Positions 6,700-12,295 of a DNA stretch of 12,295 nt are shown here, piece by piece. This DNA is from Bacteroidales bacterium (lineage in GTDB: Bacteria > Bacteroidota > Bacteroidia > Bacteroidales > UBA10428): positions 1 through 12,295 of the forward strand of contig DAOUOU010000072.1 of the NCBI GenBank assembly GCA_030626465.1. The letters are read 5' to 3'. Position 1 is the stretch's first letter. Each line of letters starts with the position of its first letter. The translations under genes were made by a program, and so were the position numbers. The notes under the pieces are model-generated. The model was not told the DNA's origin and ran no database searches. It saw only the letters and a list, made by a program, of their open reading frames with translations.

Positions 6700-8166
6700 C
6701 TATTTATCTTTTATTGTTGGCGACTTTGTCTGAGATATTAGCAACAATCCTGCAAATGTAATGAATCCATTCAAAACAAGTATCTCAAAACTTGCCTGAT
6801 AATCCCTGATAAGAAACTCAAGAAGAACTTTAATCAGGAATGAAATAAATGGTGAAGAAACGGCAATAACAGGTACCCATCTATCACGCAAATGCAGCTT
6901 TGTGAAAAGTCCGAAAGCATAGAGCCCCAGAAGTGGCCCATAGGTGTAGCCGGCAGCTTTAAATAATGTGCTTATTACAGCATCGTTGCTTAACAGACGA
7001 AATACGAAGATTACGACACCAATCAGCAAGGAAACTAAAATATGAGTTCTCCATCGAAGAGTGCGCAGTCTTTTTTCTTCCAGGTGTTCAGCTTCGAACA
7101 GATCGATAGTAATAGATGTAGTAAGTGCAGTAATTGCTGAATCGGCGCTTGAATATGCTGCGGCGATTAGTCCTAAGACAAATATGACACCAAGAAACGC
7201 AGGCATGAATGCTCCTGTTGCCAGCATAGGAAACAGATCATCGGTGTACTCCGGAAGTGGAATACCCCGGATATGAGAAAACCGGACCAATAATACACCG
7301 AGTGACAGGAACAAAATATTCACAGGAACCAGGAGTGTACTATACCAGTACATATTTTTCTGCGCATCGCGCAGATTGCGGCAACTGAGATTCTTCTGCA
7401 TCATATCCTGATCAAGACCTGTCATGACAATGGTAATGAATGCTCCGCTTAGAAACTGCTTAAAGAAGAAACTGCTCTTTCGCCAATCAGTGAAGTTAAA
7501 CATCCTGCTATGCTCATCGTTAACAATGCTTGAGACCAATCCTTTTAAATCAAGATCCAGACTTCCTGAAACAATTACTATGCTAACCACAACAGCAGAT
7601 AACATAAACAGGGTCTGAAGGGTATCGGTCCATACAATTGTTTTTATTCCTCCTCTGAATGTATAAATGTAAATAAAGAGCAAGGTTATTAAAATGGTCA
7701 GTACAAAAGGTACATTCAATGTATTGAATATTGTTATTTGAAGAACATTAGCAACTATGAACAATCGAAAAGACGCACCAATAATTCTTGATATCAGAAA
7801 GAAGACCGCCCCTGTTTTATAAGAGCTATTTCCGAATCTTGTTTTAAGATACCCATAAATAGATGTTAGCTTCAGCTTGTAATACAGCGGAAGTAATACA
7901 TGCACAATGACTGCGTAACCCAACAGGTATCCCAGTACCATTTGCATATAATAAAACTTGCTGGTTATTATCCACCCGGGTACTGAAATGAACGTTATCC
8001 CCGACAAGGATGCACCTATCATCCCAAACGATACAATATACCATGGCGACTGTCTGTTGCCAATATAGAAGCTGCTGCTGTCGGCTCTTCTCCCCGTAAT
8101 GGAACTGATGAGAAGTAGCAAAGCAAAATAGACCAGAATAATTATTAATATTACGAATGGGTGCAT
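6700..8166 (-). CDS. Sodium:solute symporter (SSS/SLC5 family)
   Basis: A 488-residue, highly hydrophobic protein with about 13 predicted transmembrane helices, the LeuT-like fold of Na+-coupled uptake systems. Family landmarks are GASLSGITFISVPGW at 51-65 (unwound first core helix region), GGIKTIVWTDTLQTL at 172-186, GLDQDMMQKN at 250-259, and AAAYSSADSAITALTT at 335-350, whose Ser residues are expected at the second sodium site. The substrate (sugar, amino acid, organic acid or sialic acid) cannot be told from these motifs. It diverges from recR and is followed after 100 bp by the UbiU-like gene on the same strand; a weak hairpin lies in between, so co-transcription is possible but unproven. 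ATG start; no strong SD. Family is secure, substrate open. Confidence 0.92.
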   Translation of the reverse strand: MHPFVILIIILVYFALLLLISSITGRRADSSSFYIGNRQSPWYIVSFGMIGASLSGITFISVPGWIITSKFYYMQMVLGYLLGYAVIVHVLLPLYYKLKLTSIYGYLKTRFGNSSYKTGAVFFLISRIIGASFRLFIVANVLQITIFNTLNVPFVLTILITLLFIYIYTFRGGIKTIVWTDTLQTLFMLSAVVVSIVIVSGSLDLDLKGLVSSIVNDEHSRMFNFTDWRKSSFFFKQFLSGAFITIVMTGLDQDMMQKNLSCRNLRDAQKNMYWYSTLLVPVNILFLSLGVLLVRFSHIRGIPLPEYTDDLFPMLATGAFMPAFLGVIFVLGLIAAAYSSADSAITALTTSITIDLFEAEHLEEKRLRTLRWRTHILVSLLIGVVIFVFRLLSNDAVISTLFKAAGYTYGPLLGLYAFGLFTKLHLRDRWVPVIAVSSPFISFLIKVLLEFLIRDYQASFEILVLNGFITFAGLLLISQTKSPTIKDK

Positions 8167-8219
8167 TGTGCGGATTTGTATTTTACTGTTACAATTGTTG
8201 AATCATTTATCCAAAAAAA

Positions 8220-8251
8220 ATTGTGGCTCGAATGCAATGATAGTAATTTTG
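8220..8251 (+). promoter_or_regulatory. Bacteroidota-type promoter for recR
   Basis: TAATTTTG at 8244-8251 is a perfect match to the phylum's -7 element TAnnTTTG. TTG at 8221-8223 lies 20 nt upstream, the expected place for the -33 TTTG element. Transcription would start near 8257-8260, about 12-15 nt before the recR ATG at 8272, giving a very short leader. This promoter lies inside the possible 5' extension of the recR reading frame and therefore argues against the upstream start at 8161. Confidence 0.7.
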
Positions 8252-8271
8252 CATATTATAATTTCAATACC

Positions 8272-8898
8272 ATGTATACTCAAAATTATCCTTCCAGGCT
8301 TTTGGCCGAAGCAGTAGAGCAATTCTCAAGTCTGCCCGGAATTGGTGAGCGTAGTGCTCTGCGAATGGCATTATTCCTTCTGAGACAAAAAAAAGAAGAT
8401 GCATTGAATTTTGGCACTGCTATAAATAATCTGGTTGAAAACATCATTTTCTGTAAAGTGTGCCATAATCTTTCTGACAGTGAGACATGCTCTGTTTGTT
8501 CTTCAAAAAAGCGCGATGGATCAATTATCTGTGTGGTGGAAAATGTGAAAGATGTCATGTTGGTTGAAAGCACTCACCAGTTCAATGGCCTGTACCATGT
8601 ACTGGGAGGAATAATTTCACCTATTCAAGGGATAGGACCAAATGATCTTGAGATAAATTCCCTTATCGAAAGGGTGAGCTCAGGAGAGGTAAGGGAAGTG
8701 ATCTTTGCCCTGAGTGCAACCATGGAGGGTGATACAACAAACTACTACCTGCACAAAAAGATAAAAGATCATGTAAAAAAAGTATCTGTTATAGCACGAG
8801 GCGTCTCATTTGGAGACGAACTGGAATATACCGATGAAATCACCCTTGGCAGATCAATAATTAACCGCACTCCTTTTGAAAATTCGGTTTCAGAATAA
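8272..8898 (+). CDS. recR: Recombination mediator protein RecR
   Basis: RecR works with RecO (and RecF) to load RecA onto SSB-coated single-stranded DNA at gaps. The 208-residue product has all parts in order: an N-terminal helix-hairpin-helix with LPGIGERSALRMALFLL at 21-37, a four-cysteine zinc finger (C61-x2-C64 and C73-x2-C76), and a Toprim domain from about 84 with VVENVKDVMLVES (88-100; E90 is the Toprim acidic residue). The C-terminal part includes ARGVSFGDELEY at 175-186. The frame is open back to 8161, but I chose ATG 8272: it gives the family's usual length, avoids head-to-head overlap with the symporter, and lies just behind a matching promoter. No SD is visible, normal for this phylum. 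It converges with ppgK, with only 23 bp between stops. Confidence 0.96.
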   Translation: MYTQNYPSRLLAEAVEQFSSLPGIGERSALRMALFLLRQKKEDALNFGTAINNLVENIIFCKVCHNLSDSETCSVCSSKKRDGSIICVVENVKDVMLVESTHQFNGLYHVLGGIISPIQGIGPNDLEINSLIERVSSGEVREVIFALSATMEGDTTNYYLHKKIKDHVKKVSVIARGVSFGDELEYTDEITLGRSIINRTPFENSVSE

Positions 8899-8921
8899 AA
8901 ACAGCAAGCAAAACCCATAGC

Positions 8922-9683
8922 TTACCTGAAAAAATCACGGTTGGCTTTTGTTGCAAGCGCTGCACCAATAATTCCCGCTTCGTTTTTTGCCTTGGCCATT
9001 ACAATCTTTGTGTTTATTGTAATCTGTTCTAAGAATTTCCTGGGTTTTTTACTCATTCCACCTCCAATTATTATCAACTCAGGCCAAAACAGTTTTTCCA
9101 TTTCATGAAGGTATACATTAAATCGTCTTGCCCACTCCTCCCATTCCAGTCCTTCATTCTGTCTCACAGCATCTGAGGCAAAATCTTCAGCTTCAATTCC
9201 CGATTTGAGGTAAACATGGCCCAGCTCTGTGTTTGGAACCAATTTGCCTTTCGTAAAAAAAACTGTGCCAATGCCGGTACCTACGGTAATCAGTAATACC
9301 GAACCTTTTTTGCCTTTACCGGCTCCAAATTTCATCTCAGCCATTCCGGCAGCATCAGCATCGTTTACTACGTAAGTAGGCAATCCTGTTTTATCCATGA
9401 TTAGTTTCGAAGCATTTATTCCTATCCAACTCTTGTCAATGTTGGATGCAGTTTTTACAAAGCCCCTCTGAACAACAGCAGGAAAAGCCAATCCTACAGG
9501 GCCCTTCCATTTAAAATGAACTGAAATTTGGCTGATTACCCCGGAGACATCCTCAGGCGTCGCAGGTACAGGTGTCGGAATTCTGTAACGTTCTGTCAAA
9601 AGAGAGCCTTCCTTTGTATCAACAGGCGCTCCCTTAATTCCTGAACCACCAAAATCTATCCCTAAAACATTCCTGTATTTCAT
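8922..9683 (-). CDS. ppgK: Polyphosphate glucokinase (ROK family)
   Basis: Predicted to phosphorylate glucose to glucose-6-phosphate using inorganic polyphosphate, possibly also ATP. At 253 residues it matches the family length. Motifs: the phosphate-binding loop DFGGSGIKGAPVD at 10-22, typical of PPGK rather than generic ROK kinases; NDADAAG at 107-113 with catalytic D108; TVGTGIGT at 133-140; ELGHVYL at 153-159, followed by the PPGK-like GIEAEDFAS (162-170); and a C-terminal glycine motif GGGMSKK at 207-213. The CxCGxxGC zinc motif found in many ROK proteins is absent, as expected for this subgroup. Its 3' end faces recR. The 285 bp upstream are shared with the divergent HU-SPOR gene, and I see no convincing promoter on its own strand. 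ATP- versus polyP-preference cannot be read from sequence. Confidence 0.9.
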   Translation of the reverse strand: MKYRNVLGIDFGGSGIKGAPVDTKEGSLLTERYRIPTPVPATPEDVSGVISQISVHFKWKGPVGLAFPAVVQRGFVKTASNIDKSWIGINASKLIMDKTGLPTYVVNDADAAGMAEMKFGAGKGKKGSVLLITVGTGIGTVFFTKGKLVPNTELGHVYLKSGIEAEDFASDAVRQNEGLEWEEWARRFNVYLHEMEKLFWPELIIIGGGMSKKPRKFLEQITINTKIVMAKAKNEAGIIGAALATKANRDFFR

Positions 9684-9937
9684 GAGTATAAATCTTTATT
9701 AAAGGTTCTTTATTCGTTAGTTATATTACGTAATTCTGAGTAGTGGTATTCGTTGCCTGCCTGCCCTCAAACTCTTACCAAAATAAAATTTAAGTCCTGA
9801 TCCCACGTTTAATAATAAAAAGAATTCTTAAACAACAGACAAAGAAAGTAAAATCATTAGAAATCTATTCAAAATTGCTAAAAGAACTCTACAAATAATT
9901 GTTCAAATCTTCAATGTATTGTACTGTTGATATTTAT

Positions 9938-9945
9938 TAACTTTG
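9938..9945 (+). promoter_or_regulatory. Candidate -7 promoter element for the HU-SPOR gene
   Basis: TAACTTTG is a perfect TAnnTTTG match 23 bp before the ATG at 9969. The nearest upstream TTG (9919-9921) is only 16 nt away, shorter than the usual 19-21, so the -33 part is weak. The rest of the 285-bp divergent gap (9684-9968) shows no other structure beyond a short TGCC-TGCC-TGCC run. Confidence 0.45.
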
Positions 9946-9968
9946 TTCATACTTAAAGTTAAGACAAA

Positions 9969-11135
9969 ATGGAAAAATATATAGATCAAATCCTTGCAAA
10001 CAATAACAGGGTGATTGTTCCCGATTTTGGAGCGTTTATTGTTAAGCAGAGAAAACCCCTTACTATCGTATTTAACGAATTTCTTCAGTACAACGATGGC
10101 ATGCTGGTTGATACCCTTTCTAAAAATGAAGATATTGACAGAGATAATGCAAAACAAAAGATTGATGCTTTTGTGAAGTCAGTAGTTGCAAAACTCGATA
10201 GAGGAGAAAATTATCCCTTAGGGAAATTGGGTGTACTGGTAAAAAGCTCCTCCGGGAAAATATCTCTTGAAACTGAAGGCACTAAGAAAGCATCGAAAAC
10301 AAAACCAGAAGTGAAGGAAGAGAAGACACAAGAGGAAAAGGCAAAAGAAGAAAAGACAAAAGTAGAGAAAGAGAGAGAGGAGAAGGCACAAGAAGAAAAG
10401 ATAAAAGAAGAAAAAGCACAAGAAGAAAAGACAAAAGAGGAAAAAGCAAAAGAAGAAAAGGCAAGAGAAGAGAAGACAAAAGAAGAAAAGATAAAAGTAG
10501 AGAAAGAGAGAGAGGAGAAGGCAAGGGAAGAAATGAAGCGTGAGCAAGCTGCCAGAACTACTGTTTCTGATACAAGCTCAAAGCATGTATACGAACCTGC
10601 TGCTACAACTCTTGAATCCCGCAAAAAAAGGAACAGCAAACGCAATATCATCATTTGGGTTGTTCTCATTCTTCTTATTAATGCCATATTAATTACGGGC
10701 TATTTCATGTATAATAAAGACCTTCCTGCATTCTTCAGGAAAGCAGAGGTTGAAGAATTACCGATCGATGAACCGGTAATAATTGAAGAAGATAATTATG
10801 TTACCGAATCTTATGAAGATGTAACAACTACACCCGACACCAAAGGTGAAGCTCCGGAAGAAGAAATCCGGACAGAGGATATTCCACACGCAACCCCAAT
10901 TCGGCAGGGCCCAAAATACTATATAGTGGCAGGATCCTTTAGTTATGAAGATAATGCTGATAATCTGGTAAAGGATCTGAAACAAAAGGGATATAATGCT
11001 GAAAAATTTGGCAGCATTGGCAATCTTCATGCTGTGAGTTATGATGTATTTTCCACCAGGCAGGAGGCAGATCGTTTTCTGAAAACAATTCAGACAGAAT
11101 TAGATCCTCAGGCCTGGATTAAAAAAGTTGATTGA
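9969..11135 (+). CDS. HU-CCDC81 / charged-repeat / transmembrane / SPOR domain protein
   Basis: A 388-residue single-pass membrane protein that would connect DNA to the cell wall. Residues 1-102 are an HU/IHF-like module of the CCDC81 type (opening MEKYIDQILANNNRVIVPDFGAF; the second part ends PLGKLGVLVKSSSGKISLE). Residues 116-190 are 15 pentapeptides of the form [KQR]EEKx. A basic patch SRKKRNSKRN (217-226) precedes the only transmembrane helix (about 227-246), which puts the HU part in the cytoplasm. An acidic linker (259-304) leads to a C-terminal SPOR domain (about 316-386, YYIVAGSFSYEDNADNL), which binds denuded septal peptidoglycan in known cases. HU-CCDC81 fusions to SPOR have been described in Bacteroidetes and predicted to act in chromosome-envelope linkage. 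The domain calls are strong; the division role is inferred. Confidence 0.88.
   Translation: MEKYIDQILANNNRVIVPDFGAFIVKQRKPLTIVFNEFLQYNDGMLVDTLSKNEDIDRDNAKQKIDAFVKSVVAKLDRGENYPLGKLGVLVKSSSGKISLETEGTKKASKTKPEVKEEKTQEEKAKEEKTKVEKEREEKAQEEKIKEEKAQEEKTKEEKAKEEKAREEKTKEEKIKVEKEREEKAREEMKREQAARTTVSDTSSKHVYEPAATTLESRKKRNSKRNIIIWVVLILLINAILITGYFMYNKDLPAFFRKAEVEELPIDEPVIIEEDNYVTESYEDVTTTPDTKGEAPEEEIRTEDIPHATPIRQGPKYYIVAGSFSYEDNADNLVKDLKQKGYNAEKFGSIGNLHAVSYDVFSTRQEADRFLKTIQTELDPQAWIKKVD
10314..10553 (+). repeat. 15-bp-period coding repeat (KEEKx pentapeptides)
   Basis: Sixteen 15-bp units, the last degenerate (REQAA), encode residues 116-195 of the HU-SPOR protein. A 30-bp stretch at 10359-10388 (KVEKEREEKA) recurs identically at 10494-10523, exactly 135 bp or nine units later, showing expansion by duplication of a multi-unit block. 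The tract is purine-rich on the plus strand (almost no C or T). A five-residue period does not fit a coiled-coil heptad and is more like a charged single alpha-helix spacer. Confidence 0.85.
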
Positions 11136-11219
11136 TTTTTCTTACTGGACAATTATAGTTTTCCACTCTTTGATAATGTTTTGAGTGAATAAAGTATTAT
11201 ATTTAGTTAGGCTCAACAC

Positions 11220-12295
11220 ATGAATTACATCAAAAAGATAGTACAAAGATTTAATCCTTTCCCTTATAGGTCGATCCTTGAGGACGATTTATACCGAAAG
11301 GAGTTTTATGCTGATATTACTATTATCAATTTAAATCGCCTCAGGATTTTTGCATACTTCCTGATAGTTTTTGTTGGTTCTCAGCTCTATTCCGATTTTT
11401 TCCTTGGGAATTTTTGGGAGACACGCCAGATAGGAAGTTTTATGTTTCTGGATATTACCCTGGGTATCGCAACTGTATATGCTTTGCTTATCACTCATTT
11501 CCAGGCTCCGAAGCATTCTGACGATGTAAAACCGTTCCATCGGTATGTAATAAACAGCTGGGTATTGTTTCATGTGCTCTGGACATCAGGTATTTCAATA
11601 GTGGAATCATCAACTGCCAATAGCGTGCCAACCTTTCTGTTAGGAGTTTTTTCTGCAGCAACAATTTTCATGATGCGCGGATTGATTTTCCTTTCATTCC
11701 TGATTTTCAGTTTTATTGCCCTGATCTTTGGCCTCTACTATTTTAATCAAATGCCTCTCGAGACACTGGTAACTCAATACGGTTCTATTGTTGTGCTGGT
11801 TGTTCTGGCCTGGATCATTTCACGGATCCTTTTTAACACCCGCATCAAATCATTTTCTGAAAACAAAAACCTTGAAGTTGCCAGAGACAATCTGAATACA
11901 ACAGTTAAGAAGCGTACTCTGGAATTAAGTAAGACAAACAAAACATTAAGGGAAGAAGTTAGTGAACGAAAACGTTATGCAAAGGGCCTTGAAGAAGAAA
12001 AAAAGAAGGCAGAAGAAGCCGACAGACTGAAATCCTTGTTTCTGGCCAATATGTCGCATGAAATTCGTACCCCCCTGAATGGAATACTTGGTTTTGGCGA
12101 TCTTATGCAAAATCCGGATCTGCCAAATGATAAAAAGAAAAGGTACCTGGAAATAATCAATACTAACGGACAAAGATTGCTAAAACTGATTGATGATATC
12201 ATGGATATTTCTATGATTGAATCGAACCAGTTGAAAGTCAATAATGTAAATTTTCGACTAAATCAAATATTCCCTGATGCTCTGGAGTTTTTTAA
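11220..12295 (+). CDS. Membrane sensor histidine kinase, 3' end outside the window
   Basis: A partial gene: 358 residues are visible and the frame is still open at the edge. The N-terminal part has six hydrophobic segments (about 42-62, 72-93, 109-128, 135-152, 154-174, 187-206), an integral sensor region of a type I do not recognise, without an extracellular PAS or Cache domain. A charged coiled coil (about 212-275) leads to the HisKA domain. The phosphoacceptor is H280 in NMSHEIRTPLNGILGF, and the dimerisation helix pair continues to about 345. The ATP-binding HATPase domain must lie beyond the window, and a receiver domain could follow, as in hybrid kinases. The ATG is the first start after an in-frame TAG at 11208. 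It lies 84 bp after the HU-SPOR gene on the same strand, without a clear promoter. The signal sensed is unknown. Confidence 0.9.
   Translation, partial: MNYIKKIVQRFNPFPYRSILEDDLYRKEFYADITIINLNRLRIFAYFLIVFVGSQLYSDFFLGNFWETRQIGSFMFLDITLGIATVYALLITHFQAPKHSDDVKPFHRYVINSWVLFHVLWTSGISIVESSTANSVPTFLLGVFSAATIFMMRGLIFLSFLIFSFIALIFGLYYFNQMPLETLVTQYGSIVVLVVLAWIISRILFNTRIKSFSENKNLEVARDNLNTTVKKRTLELSKTNKTLREEVSERKRYAKGLEEEKKKAEEADRLKSLFLANMSHEIRTPLNGILGFGDLMQNPDLPNDKKKRYLEIINTNGQRLLKLIDDIMDISMIESNQLKVNNVNFRLNQIFPDALEFF

Noticed and set aside
10211..10687. Long minus-strand reading frames (158, 109 and 80 residues) opposite the charged repeat
   Set aside because: They are the mirror of the purine-rich KEEKx repeat and consist almost only of S, F, L and C in a fixed period. 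The plus-strand frame has recognisable domains on both sides.
11186..11205. Promoter directly before the histidine kinase gene
   Set aside because: TATATTTA (11198-11205) misses the final G of TAnnTTTG, and the candidate TTTG elements are 14 or 25 nt away, outside the normal spacing.

Overview
The window looks like chromosomal DNA from a member of the Bacteroidota, probably an anaerobic or facultative Bacteroidales/Marinilabiliales-type lineage. It is AT-rich, its gene starts mostly lack strong Shine-Dalgarno sequences, and it contains a clear Bacteroidota-type promoter (TTG, 20 nt, TAnnTTTG) in front of recR. It also encodes an HU-like/transmembrane/SPOR protein of a kind described from this phylum. 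The taxonomic call is an inference from these signals, not from a marker gene.

Layout. Positions 1-352 hold no gene, only low-complexity and short tandem or inverted repeats. From 353 to 8166 every gene is on the minus strand. In transcription order they are a sodium:solute symporter (8166-6700), a two-gene U32 (UbiU/UbiV-like) cluster (6599-5532, 5518-4541), a secreted prolyl oligopeptidase (4371-2230), a stand-alone homoserine dehydrogenase with an ACT domain (2141-822) and a small DUF2721 membrane protein (793-353). On the plus strand recR (8272-8898) diverges from the symporter and converges with a minus-strand polyphosphate glucokinase gene (9683-8922). Two more plus-strand genes follow: an HU-CCDC81/SPOR membrane protein with a long charged pentapeptide repeat (9969-11135), and the first 358 residues of a membrane histidine kinase that runs off the right edge (from 11220).

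How the genes relate. Most are housekeeping functions with no shared pathway: threonine/methionine precursor synthesis, peptide degradation, recombinational repair, and glucose phosphorylation from polyphosphate. The tightest functional unit is the U32 pair, separated by 13 bp. The first protein carries a UbiU-like cysteine pattern and the second a UbiV-like one. UbiU/UbiV form an Fe-S complex for O2-independent hydroxylation in ubiquinone synthesis, but Bacteroidota normally use menaquinone, so this pair probably acts on something else. It is the best candidate here for an undescribed activity. The second notable gene is the HU-SPOR protein, which would physically link DNA inside the membrane to septal peptidoglycan outside it. 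I saw no mobile elements, CRISPR arrays, tRNA or rRNA genes, and no multi-gene defence system.
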